Shown here: positions 1 through 6,996 of the stretch, one piece after another
How positions within the stretch are numbered: the first letter of the stretch is position 1
Layout: every line of letters starts with the position of its first letter
Assembly: GCA_900544445.1 (NCBI GenBank)
Contig: UQVK01000041.1
Location: 1 to 28,914 of the forward strand
Direction of reading: 5' to 3'
DNA: 28,914 nucleotides
From: an uncultured Lachnospiraceae bacterium
GTDB taxonomy: Bacteria; Bacillota; Clostridia; Lachnospirales; Lachnospiraceae
Made by a program: the position numbers and the translations under genes
Notes under the pieces: model-generated
Seen by the model: the letters and a program-made list of their open reading frames with translations, nothing else
Databases searched by the model: none
What the model was told of the DNA's origin: nothing

Positions 1-1867
1 GAGGGCGACCGCCGTGCTTGCACGGGCGGGCATCCGACGGGCAACGGTCATCGAGCAGCTGTGGCTGCGAGATGAGCGAGGTATTGCGTTGATCGGATGG
101 GGGAAGGAATCTTCCCCCATCCGATCCCTGAATGGAGGCTTCCAGACCGGGAATCAGGCTCTCCAGAATCAGAGTGGTCTTTCCGGAACCGGATACTCCG
201 GTCACCACGGTCAGCTTTCCCTTCGGGATCTCCGCCTGCAGCGGCTTCACGGTATGGATGGGTCCGGTGGAAAGGCGGATGGTTCCGGCTTCAAACAGGG
301 TGCTTTTCTGAGGACTGCCCTTTTCAGGCTCCGGCTGATTCCGCAGGCCTGGCGCATCGGACGCTCTCTGCTCCTTTTCTCCGTCCTCCTTTTCCAGGAA
401 AGGTTCCAGAAAAGGCCCGATCATGGAACCCGGATTCTGGGAAAGCGCCTCCGGACTTCCCTGCGCGATCACCCGGCCGCCGTCGGCTCCGGCTCCCGGC
501 CCCATTTCGATGATCCAGTCCGCCTCCGTGAGAATCTGCGTATCGTGATCCACCAGCACCACAGAATTTCCGTCGGCAATCAGATCCTTCATCACGCCAG
601 TCAGCCCCACAATATTGGAGGGATGCAGACCGATGGAAGGCTCATCCAGCACATACAGGACGCCCGTAGTGCGGTTCCGGACCGCACGCGCGAGCTGCAT
701 CCGCTGCCGCTCTCCGGTGGACAGGGTGGAGGCAGCACGGTCCAGCGTCAGATAGCCGAGTCCCAGATCCAGGAGCCGTTTTGCCGCAGTCCGGAAGGAT
801 TCGCAGATGCTCTTCGCCATGGGCCGCATCTCCTCCGGCAGACTCTCAGGCACGCCGTCTACCCAGTCTGACGCCGCGGAAAGGGTCATCTGACAAGCCT
901 CCGCCAGGGAAATGCCCCGCAGCTTCGGCGCTCTTGCCGCCTCCGACAGTCTGGAACCGCCGCAGTCCGGGCACACATCCTGCTTCAGAAATTTCTCCAC
1001 CCGCTTCATGCCCTTCTCATCCTTCACTTTGGAAAGAGCGTTTTCCACCGTGTAGACCGCGTTGAAATAGGTGAAGTCCAGTTCTCCCGCCTGATTGGTG
1101 TTTTTCGAATGATACAAAATGTGTTTTTTCTCCGCAGGGCCGTTGTAAACGATGTCCTTCTCCCGTTCCGTCAGCTCCCGGAAGGGCACGTCGGTGCGCA
1201 CGCCCATCTCCCGGCAGACGTCGGTCATCAGCGACCACATCAGGCTGTTCCAGGGAGCCACCGCGCCCTCATCGATGGTCAGGGAATCATCCGGCACCAG
1301 CGTATCCTGGTCCACCGTGCGCACGATTCCCGTCCCGTCGCAGGTACGGCAGGCTCCCTGACTGTTGAAGGCAAGCTCCTCCGCGGAGGGCGCATAGAAT
1401 TTTTCACCGCACTCCGGGCAGGTCAGTTCCTGTCCCGCCGCCACCAGCAGCGTGGGCGCAAGATAGTGTCCGTTCGGGCATCGGTGGCTTGCCAGTCTGG
1501 AAAACATCAGCCGCAGGCTGTTTAACAGCTCCGTTCCCGTTCCGAAGGTGCTGCGGATGCCGGGAATGCCCGGCCGCTGATGAAGCGCCAGGGCCGCCGG
1601 AACATAGCGCACCTCGTCCACCTGGGCCTTTGCCGCCTGAGTCATCCGCCTTCTGGTATAGGTGGAAAGCGCGTCCAGATACCGTCTGGAGCCCTCCGCA
1701 TACAGCACGCCCAGCGCCAGCGATGATTTTCCGGAGCCTGATACTCCCGCGATTCCCACGATCCGGTTTAACGGCACGTCCACATCGATATTTTTCAGAT
1801 TATGCACCCTCGCGCCCCGGATCTGAATGGCGCGGATGGGTGATTTGTCATGATATTCCATGCTCAT
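1..1867 (-). CDS. UvrA-like (class II) ABC ATPase, partial at window edge
   Basis: This is an excinuclease-A paralogue that runs off the left edge; 622 codons are visible. The ATG at 1867 is chosen because AAAAGGAG lies 6 nt upstream. Residues 41-49 carry the first Walker A (GVSGSGKSS). A zinc-type CPEC...CRTC pair and a CPDCGGSRL segment follow, then an ABC signature LSTGERQRMQLA and Walker B LYVLDEPSIGLHP. The second Walker A (GVSGSGKTT) is coded near 175-200. The stretch between the first ATPase part and the zinc motif is short, so the long UvrB-binding domain of canonical UvrA appears to be missing. Family knowledge: such class II UvrA proteins are often linked to resistance to DNA-binding drugs. 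The frame stays open to base 1, but after about position 127 the residues no longer look like UvrA (see the hairpin at 91-126). Role in resistance is inferred. Confidence 0.88.
   Translation of the reverse strand, partial: MSMEYHDKSPIRAIQIRGARVHNLKNIDVDVPLNRIVGIAGVSGSGKSSLALGVLYAEGSRRYLDALSTYTRRRMTQAAKAQVDEVRYVPAALALHQRPGIPGIRSTFGTGTELLNSLRLMFSRLASHRCPNGHYLAPTLLVAAGQELTCPECGEKFYAPSAEELAFNSQGACRTCDGTGIVRTVDQDTLVPDDSLTIDEGAVAPWNSLMWSLMTDVCREMGVRTDVPFRELTEREKDIVYNGPAEKKHILYHSKNTNQAGELDFTYFNAVYTVENALSKVKDEKGMKRVEKFLKQDVCPDCGGSRLSEAARAPKLRGISLAEACQMTLSAASDWVDGVPESLPEEMRPMAKSICESFRTAAKRLLDLGLGYLTLDRAASTLSTGERQRMQLARAVRNRTTGVLYVLDEPSIGLHPSNIVGLTGVMKDLIADGNSVVLVDHDTQILTEADWIIEMGPGAGADGGRVIAQGSPEALSQNPGSMIGPFLEPFLEKEDGEKEQRASDAPGLRNQPEPEKGSPQKSTLFEAGTIRLSTGPIHTVKPLQAEIPKGKLTVVTGVSGSGKTTLILESLIPGLEASIQGSDGGRFLPPSDQRNTSLISQPQLLDDRCPSDARPCKHGGRP
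91..126. repeat. Perfect 16-bp inverted repeat with 4-nt loop
   Basis: GATCGGATGGGGGAAG at 91-106 is exactly complementary to 111-126, with loop GAAT. It lies inside the uvrA-like reading frame just after the second Walker A. There is no U-tract on either side, so it is not a standard terminator. It marks the point where recognisable UvrA sequence ends. Confidence 0.9.
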
Positions 1868-1880
1868 TGTCCGCTCCTTT

Positions 1881-1931
1881 TAGGAAAATATAAACTCAAC
1901 TTTATATTATCCTAAATTTGCCCTTTGTCAA
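1881..1931 (-). promoter_or_regulatory. Promoter and 34-bp palindrome upstream of the uvrA-like gene
   Basis: On the minus strand a TTGACA -35 lies at 1931-1926. After 16 bp comes TAATAT at 1909-1904; TATAAA at 19-bp spacing is an alternative -10. An interrupted palindrome covers 1881-1914, with arms of 14 nt, one mismatch and a 6-nt centre. It overlaps the -10 and reaches the ribosome binding site. Its size and place suit an operator for a repressor or a MerR-type activator. No regulator gene is in view. The promoter starts only a few bases after the stop codon of the upstream ATPase gene. Confidence 0.6.
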
Positions 1932-1934
1932 ATT

Positions 1935-3233
1935 TCATTTTGTCAGACAAAAAAGCGCATACAGCGGGATGCTTTGAATCCCGTTCTCAAATCCGAAATT
2001 CCTTGCCGAAACCCGGATCGCGTAAGGGCAGTCATAGCGTTTCATGAATAATCCAAGGCTCTTTGAGCGGACATGCTCCGCTGCCTTTGCTTCCAGTGGA
2101 ATGATATTTCCCTGCCGGTCCTGAAATACAAAGTCCAGCTCCGCATTCTGCTGCAGCGTCCAGTAATACGGCTGAATCCCTGCCGTTACCAGCGCCTGCA
2201 TAATATAATTTTCCGTCAGCGCTCCCTTAAAGCCATCCATACGATGATCGCCGGATAAAACAAGGTTGGCCGCGATATCAAACCGGGAACAGAGCAGCCC
2301 TGTGTCCGCCATATAGATTTTAAAAGCTCCGGGATCGGCAAAAGCCGTTAACGGCACTTTCCCTTCGCTTACTCGGACGCAACGATTGATCACGCCGGCG
2401 GCTTCCAGCCACTGAAGCGGCATTTCGTAATCATGCGCCCGCGCCCCGGACCTGATCACCCGATACTGAAATTTGTGATTTTCCTTGGACAGCTGTGCCG
2501 GAATGCTCCCCCAGGCCGCCATGATCCTGACTGTCTCCTGCGGCGCCGCGTATTTTGTCATATCCGCGATATAAGCGTTATTCAGCGCCTTCTGAGAAGC
2601 AAGTACAAAATTGAAATCCTGCGTCTCCACAAAGGTTCGTACGGGCTGCGGCATGCCTCCCGTCACAAGATATTCCCGATACAGATCCAGAGCCGTATCA
2701 TGAAGTGACAGCGGCGTAAATCCCTGATGGGCTTCCCGGATCATTTCAGCCATCGGCTTCAGACCGACTGCCCACAGAAATTCTTCAAAATCCAGCGGAT
2801 ACAAAGTCATCCGGTCCACCTTGCCGACGGGAAAGGAAAACCGCTCCCGCTTCAGCACCACGCCGAGCAGACTTCCTGCCGCAATAATATGGTATTCCGG
2901 TCCGTTTTCACAAAAATATTTCAGGGAGGTGAGCGCCCTCTCACATGTCTGAATTTCATCAAAAATGATCAGAGTGTCTCCCGGAAATATCGTCGCTCCG
3001 GCTTTGACCGACAATTCCCGGATCAGGCGCCCGATATTGAAATCCCTCTCAAAAATCGCCCGGATTTCAGAGGAGTCCTCCATATTGAAATAGACCGTAT
3101 TTTTGTACTGTTCCTTTCCAAAGGTCAGCGCCGTATAGGTTTTTCCCACCTGCCTGGCTCCATCCAGCAAAAGCGGCATACGTCTGGGACTCTCCTTCCA
3201 GGCCCTGAGCCTGTCCATAAGCTTTCTATCCAT
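1935..3233 (-). CDS. AAA ATPase with DUF4143 C-terminal domain
   Basis: This 432-residue protein belongs to the common AAA_14/DUF4143 family. Walker A GARQVGKT sits at about residues 25-32 and Walker B LIIFDEIQ near residue 90, followed by the sensor-like IIAAGSLLG. The C-terminal half contains the DUF4143 signature TGGMPQPV and an ELDFVFQD...PLEAKA stretch resembling a degenerate PD-(D/E)xK nuclease core. I chose the ATG at 3233 because family members begin about 25 residues before Walker A. A TTG at 3248 has GGGAG touching it, which is too close. It has its own promoter at 3291-3318. It follows the broken AlbA_2 gene, and a scrap of a second copy exists at 5099-5181. The biological role of the family is not settled; accessory or mobile-region association is usual. 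Confidence 0.9.
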   Translation of the reverse strand: MDRKLMDRLRAWKESPRRMPLLLDGARQVGKTYTALTFGKEQYKNTVYFNMEDSSEIRAIFERDFNIGRLIRELSVKAGATIFPGDTLIIFDEIQTCERALTSLKYFCENGPEYHIIAAGSLLGVVLKRERFSFPVGKVDRMTLYPLDFEEFLWAVGLKPMAEMIREAHQGFTPLSLHDTALDLYREYLVTGGMPQPVRTFVETQDFNFVLASQKALNNAYIADMTKYAAPQETVRIMAAWGSIPAQLSKENHKFQYRVIRSGARAHDYEMPLQWLEAAGVINRCVRVSEGKVPLTAFADPGAFKIYMADTGLLCSRFDIAANLVLSGDHRMDGFKGALTENYIMQALVTAGIQPYYWTLQQNAELDFVFQDRQGNIIPLEAKAAEHVRSKSLGLFMKRYDCPYAIRVSARNFGFENGIQSIPLYALFCLTK

Positions 3234-3290
3234 AAAAAGTGTCTGCAACTCCCATTCATTTTAAATAAAAAATGTAATATCTATACACTT

Positions 3291-3318
3291 ATTATATACT
3301 TTTTTGAAAGATATACAA
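3291..3318 (-). promoter_or_regulatory. Promoter of the AAA/DUF4143 gene
   Basis: On the minus strand TTGTAT at 3318-3313 is followed after 16 bp by a perfect TATAAT at 3296-3291. Transcription would start about 50 nt before the ATG at 3233. The surrounding 3249-3346 gap is very A+T-rich and holds nothing else recognised. Confidence 0.6.
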
Positions 3319-3346
3319 CACCCAATGCTCATTTCTGCCATGCCGC

Positions 3347-3990
3347 TTACTCCTTCGAATCTACAACAAACCACGACCCACCTCTTCTTGAGCCTTCACG
3401 ATATAACTTTCCACTTTTTTGGAGAATATCTGTCAGCCTTTTTACTGTAGCAATGGAAACGCCTAATTCCTTACAAAGCTCTTTTTGTGTCGCTTTCGGA
3501 TTTCTTTGTAGAATACTCAAAATAGCTTCTTCATTTGGACTTATTTTAGTATCATTAGTATCAATTTTGGTATCATCAGTATCAGTTTCAGCATCACGCC
3601 TCCTTGGATTTATGATACCATTCTGATCAATAGCAGATTTCTTACGATGATGCCCTGGCTTTTGATATAGTAGGGGCGCTGCATACCAGGGATAATTTCG
3701 ACAACGATGATAGCCTTTCCATCGATTTCCTGCACCGCGATGTTCGGGGTGATCCTGGGTTCGCAGCTATCGAAAATGGCATTGGTAATCGCGTCCATCT
3801 TCTGAAAGACTTCCTCTTTGGAAAAGCCGGTGACAGCCCAAGTGCCGTTCTCCACACCGAAAACCAGCTTGCCGCCCTTACCATTGGCGAAGGCCACCAC
3901 GGTCTTCATGTATTTCTCGCTTTTGGCGGGAATCTCACTCTTGAACTCGATATTTTCAGATTCACCGGCAAAAATCTCTTCTGCGGTCAT
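3347..3990 (-). pseudogene. Chimeric, internally deleted AlbA_2 regulator remnant
   Basis: The first ~117 codons, from the ATG at 3990 after a strong AAGGAGGTG, match the intact gene at 5183-6658 with only about three substitutions, up to YYIKSQGI. At about 3647 the sequence jumps to the family's C-terminal linker and winged-helix tail (TQKELCKELG...SGKL..EG...GSW..). About 0.8 kb of middle sequence is missing and the join is out of frame, so the open frame stops at 3610. The tail is intact in its own frame from about 3646 to the stop at 3347. That tail is only about half identical to the intact paralogue and is more A+T-rich, so the remnant looks like a fusion of two different paralogues rather than a simple deletion. 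Confidence 0.85.
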
Positions 3991-4165
3991 CCAGGCCACC
4001 TCCTTATAACTCATCTGATTTTTGAGATGCGCATCGAGGATACAAAACACACTTTACATCATAGTGGAAACGACCGAAAGATACAACAGATTCTTTCATA
4101 GTAAAAGTGAGTCAAACCTGACTTTTGCATTTTCAGAGATAAAAAGCCCTGCATTTCCCATAATA
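3647..4165. repeat. Long direct repeat, copy 1 (AlbA_2 5' end and its promoter)
   Basis: This segment is nearly identical to 6315-6830. It includes the start of the AlbA_2 gene, its ribosome binding site and its promoter. Together with 2744-2826/5099-5181 and 4661-4815/6832-6986 it shows that a three-gene block was duplicated in tandem. Confidence 0.9.
4058..4086 (-). promoter_or_regulatory. Promoter of the broken AlbA_2 copy
   Basis: TTGTAT at 4086-4081 and TATGAT at 4063-4058 are separated by 17 bp. The arrangement is identical to that at 6726-6754 in front of the intact copy. Confidence 0.55.
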
Positions 4166-4185
4166 AAGAAATCTGCAGGGTTTTA
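4141..4185 (-). terminator. Terminator after the glycerophosphodiesterase gene
   Basis: On the minus strand CCCTGCA...ATTTC (4180-4168) pairs with GAAATGCAGGG (4157-4147) and is followed by CTTTTT. One G is bulged. Only the distal half of this hairpin survives in the second copy, at about 6806-6830. Confidence 0.7.
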
Positions 4186-4236
4186 TTTCAGGCTCGGCAT
4201 CCGTTTCCCTGTTTTATTATCTGGTATTTCCTGTTT

Positions 4237-5070
4237 TCACGCTCTCTTCTCCATATACTCTTTGAGCGCCAGCAGCCAGTCGGTCTGGATGAAGTCCACC
4301 TGCCGGTCCAGGAGCCATCCCCAGCCCTTTTCCGGATCCTCCGTCAGGGAAATGTCGTCGGTATGGCCCGCGGATATGATCTCCGCCTCATTATAGACGA
4401 TGGAATTGACCCATACCAGCAGATCATGCTCATGCATCCAGCGGATATAGGGATCCGAAACGATCTCATCGCTGTCCCGGTCAAACAGCGCTTCCGTTCC
4501 TATATAATTGATCTTCCTTTCCAGAAGCCTCTCCGATACCTCGTCCTTGTGCCAGACCATGGCGCAGAACATCAGATCCGACGCATATTTTTCCACTAGG
4601 GCAAGGGAGCTTTCATCCACGCCAGCCTTGACGATGACCTGCTTTTCCACGCCTGCCCTGCGGATCTGATCCGAAATGCCTTCCGGATCCGTCCAGAATT
4701 TATCCACGTTAATGTAAGCCTTATCCTTCAGAAACGCCAGCGTCTCCTGAAGGGTGGGGACTCGGTAATGGGTCGGGACCTCATCCTGATTGAGCAGGGG
4801 AGTATTTCTCACCTCCTCCGCCGTCATTTTCGGGATCAGCTTCCCGCATTTCAGGTAGACCGGCTCCATATAGGGGTGAAATACGAAAAACTCCCCGTCC
4901 AGGCTTTTGGTAACGTCGATCTCCACCACGTCCGCTCCCTGATCCACAGCGATGCGGTACGCTGCCAGAGTATTGCAGGGAATATTGGCTCCGTTTACGC
5001 CGCGGTGCGCGGCCAGAAACGGCCTCCCCTTTGCCCTTCTGTTTTCCATGATGCTTCTGTTAAAATCCAT
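4237..5070 (-). CDS. Glycerophosphodiester phosphodiesterase family protein
   Basis: This 277-residue protein of the GDPD (UgpQ/GlpQ-like) TIM-barrel family has no signal peptide and so is probably cytoplasmic. Visible active-site residues are His22-Arg23 (AHRG), Glu50 and Asp52 (VVEIDV) and His65 (VFHP). The usual PENTLAA is PCNTLAA here, and the usual HD after the second histidine is HP, so one common acid is absent and substrate preference may differ. The C-terminal DFIQTDW is typical. The ATG at 5070 follows AAAGGAAC. Upstream lies only the scrap of the AAA gene at 5099-5181, so no promoter of its own is evident and it probably relies on read-through from the AlbA_2 gene. A terminator follows at 4141-4185. 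A 155-bp piece of a second copy lies at 6832-6986. Confidence 0.88.
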   Translation of the reverse strand: MDFNRSIMENRRAKGRPFLAAHRGVNGANIPCNTLAAYRIAVDQGADVVEIDVTKSLDGEFFVFHPYMEPVYLKCGKLIPKMTAEEVRNTPLLNQDEVPTHYRVPTLQETLAFLKDKAYINVDKFWTDPEGISDQIRRAGVEKQVIVKAGVDESSLALVEKYASDLMFCAMVWHKDEVSERLLERKINYIGTEALFDRDSDEIVSDPYIRWMHEHDLLVWVNSIVYNEAEIISAGHTDDISLTEDPEKGWGWLLDRQVDFIQTDWLLALKEYMEKRA

Positions 5071-5098
5071 CGTCTGTTCCTTTCCTGAATGGTCTTTG

Positions 5099-5181
5099 TT
5101 TCAGCCATCGGCTTCTGACTGACTGCCCACAGAAATCCTTCAAAATCCAGCGGATACAGAGTCAGCCGGTCTACCTTGCCG
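5099..5181 (-). pseudogene. 83-bp remnant of a second AAA/DUF4143 gene
   Basis: The segment matches 2744-2826 inside the intact AAA gene, with a handful of substitutions and no indels. It codes GKVDRLTLYPLDFEGFLWAV. Its junction with the AlbA_2 stop falls on the short shared string GCGGCA/GGCAAGG, which suggests microhomology-mediated loss of the rest of the gene. Confidence 0.85.
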
Positions 5182-5182
5182 C

Positions 5183-6658
5183 TTACTCCTTCTGGTTGAT
5201 GATTACCCACGAGCCATTTCTGTTGGTTCCTTCACGCCGCAGTTTTCCGCTCTTTTGAAGTTCGCTCATAGTGCGCTTTACTGTTCTCAAGGGAATACCA
5301 GTTTTTGCGCAAATATCTTTCTGCGTTATCTTTGAGTTGCCTTGGATTTCTTGCATGATTGCCTTCCCGTTAACATCCGGTTTATACTCCGAACTGGTGC
5401 CATTGGTGCCAACTTCGGTGCCATCGATGCCATTAGTGCCAGATACTTTGGGATCAATGACACCATTCTGGTCGGTCACCGCGTCTTTCCGATAAAGATT
5501 GATGCGGAAATCGCTGCCCATATCGATCAGTTCCGGCTCACGAAGGCCATATTCCCTGGCTTCCCGGAACATTTTCGGGATGCCGCTGCCCCATGCCTCC
5601 ACGATGTTCATGTAGGAAAAGGCGGCTGCAATGCCACGGTTGCGGATCTTCGAGAGGCCGGATTTCATCTTTTCAATGGTGATCTCGCTGTCCAGCATAC
5701 CGGGGGAGGTGACCTCCAGCCGGTCATCGAAGAGCGCCACCTGGATTTTGCCCGGTGTCAGGTAGCTCCTGTGGCAGACCGCATTTGAGATCATCTCACG
5801 GATGGTCTTGACCGGCAGCTCATAGTAGTCCTGACGGGCGATCCCTTCGATACGTGAGCCAAGGTCGATGTGCTGCAGCACGAAATTGTAGGCATCCTCG
5901 ATCTGCTCGTATATCGCTCCGGTGAACTCCTTGCGGGTGATGAAAATATCCCGGACGGTACCCTTAAATACCGCACACTGGATAGCGGCATCCGGGAACT
6001 CAGCCGTATCACCGTTCAGGAGCAGATACCCACTGGTGGGGTGACTGGCTCCGTCGCGCTCCACCAGCAGCTTCCATGAGAGCAACTGATTTTTGCCGAC
6101 TTTCTGGATCTGCTCCCGTGCCGTATCTGTCTCAGCCAGCTTGAGGGCGTGTTGGTACATCTTTTCACAGAAGGCCGCGATCTCTTCCTCAGATACCGTC
6201 TGTTCCCGCTCCATCTGGTCAAAGGAGCGGTTTGTCCCTTCCATGATGAGTTCCTGCACACGGTAGCGCTCCGCGTGGCGGGTCGTACCCGCTACACGGA
6301 TGTAAGTGCCTTCCATGATGCCCTGACTCTTGATATAGTAAGGGCGCTGCATACCCGGGATAATTTCAACAATGATGATTGCCTTCCCGTCGATTTCCTG
6401 CACTGCAATGTTTGGGGTGATCCTGGGTTCGCAGCTATCGAAAATGGCGTTGGTGATTGCGTCCATCTTCTGAAAGACTTCCTCTTTGGAAAAGCCGGTG
6501 ACAGCCCATGTGCCGTTCTCCACACCGAAGACCAGCTTGCCGCCCTTACCGTTGGCAAAGGCCACCACGGTCTTCATGTATTTCTCGCTTTTAACAGGAA
6601 TCTCGCTCTTGAACTCTACATTTTCAGATTCACCGGCGAAAATCTCTTCTGCGGTCAT
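5183..6658 (-). CDS. AlbA_2-domain ATP-binding transcriptional regulator-like protein
   Basis: This 491-residue protein has the layout of the 'ATP-binding protein' family. An N-terminal AlbA_2 (Schlafen-type) domain covers roughly residues 1-130 (ESENVEFKSE, FANGKGGKLVFGVE). A HATPase_c_4-like part follows (MISNAVCHRSY, EAWGSGIPKM). Then comes a low-complexity linker rich in Gly-Thr repeats and a C-terminal winged helix (ITQKDICAKTGIPLRTVKRTMSELQKSGKL). The ATG at 6658 is preferred over an upstream start at 6718 because AAGGAGGTG precedes it at good spacing and the upstream codons overlap the leader. The promoter is at 6726-6754. Family members are accessory genes, suspected of nucleic-acid binding; function is not established. 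The neighbours are remnants of the duplicated block. Confidence 0.9.
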   Translation of the reverse strand: MTAEEIFAGESENVEFKSEIPVKSEKYMKTVVAFANGKGGKLVFGVENGTWAVTGFSKEEVFQKMDAITNAIFDSCEPRITPNIAVQEIDGKAIIIVEIIPGMQRPYYIKSQGIMEGTYIRVAGTTRHAERYRVQELIMEGTNRSFDQMEREQTVSEEEIAAFCEKMYQHALKLAETDTAREQIQKVGKNQLLSWKLLVERDGASHPTSGYLLLNGDTAEFPDAAIQCAVFKGTVRDIFITRKEFTGAIYEQIEDAYNFVLQHIDLGSRIEGIARQDYYELPVKTIREMISNAVCHRSYLTPGKIQVALFDDRLEVTSPGMLDSEITIEKMKSGLSKIRNRGIAAAFSYMNIVEAWGSGIPKMFREAREYGLREPELIDMGSDFRINLYRKDAVTDQNGVIDPKVSGTNGIDGTEVGTNGTSSEYKPDVNGKAIMQEIQGNSKITQKDICAKTGIPLRTVKRTMSELQKSGKLRREGTNRNGSWVIINQKE

Positions 6659-6830
6659 CCAGGCCACCTCCTTATAACTCATCTGATTTTTGAGATGCGC
6701 ATCGAGGATACAAAACACACTTTACATCATAGCGGAAACGACCGAGAGATACAACAGATTCTTTCATAGTAAGTGAGCCAAACCTGACTTACTTTCTTCA
6801 GAGATAAAAAGCCCTGCATTTCCCATAATA
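6315..6830. repeat. Long direct repeat, copy 2
   Basis: This is the partner of 3647-4165 and covers the same promoter, ribosome binding site and 5' coding part of the AlbA_2 gene. At 6830 the repeat ends exactly at the loop of the broken terminator, where it abuts the glycerophosphodiesterase remnant. Confidence 0.9.
6726..6754 (-). promoter_or_regulatory. Promoter of the intact AlbA_2 gene
   Basis: TTGTAT at 6754-6749 and TATGAT at 6731-6726 are 17 bp apart, about 70 nt before the ATG at 6658. Confidence 0.55.
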
Positions 6831-6831
6831 G

Positions 6832-6986
6832 CGGATTTGATCCGCAATGCCTTCCGGATCCGTCCAGAATTTATCCACGTTAATGTAAGCCTTATCCTTC
6901 AGAAGCGACAGCGTCTCCTGAAGGGTAGGGACACGGTAATGGGTCGGGACCTCATCATGATTGAGCAGAGGGGTATTTCTCACCTC
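6832..6986 (-). pseudogene. 155-bp remnant of a second glycerophosphodiesterase gene
   Basis: The segment aligns without gaps to 4661-4815 and codes the same stretch (RNTPLL...VPTHYRVPTLQETL...DKFWTDPEGI). Both the N-terminal active-site part and the C-terminal half are gone. It sits between the nucleoside hydrolase stop and the AlbA_2 promoter, which suggests the phosphodiesterase originally followed the nucleoside hydrolase. Confidence 0.88.
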
Positions 6987-6996
6987 TTTTATCTGT

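Noticed and set aside
14..871. A 285-codon plus-strand frame at the left edge
   Set aside because: It lies opposite the UvrA-like gene, whose Walker and signature motifs are on the minus strand.
4995..5210. A small protein gene on the minus strand
   Set aside because: It is the frame of the AAA remnant at 5099-5181 joined to flanking sequence, with no ribosome binding site.
3347..6986. A mobile element or CRISPR array behind the repeats
   Set aside because: The repeats are long coding segments in direct order; no transposase, terminal inverted repeats or regular spacer pattern was seen.
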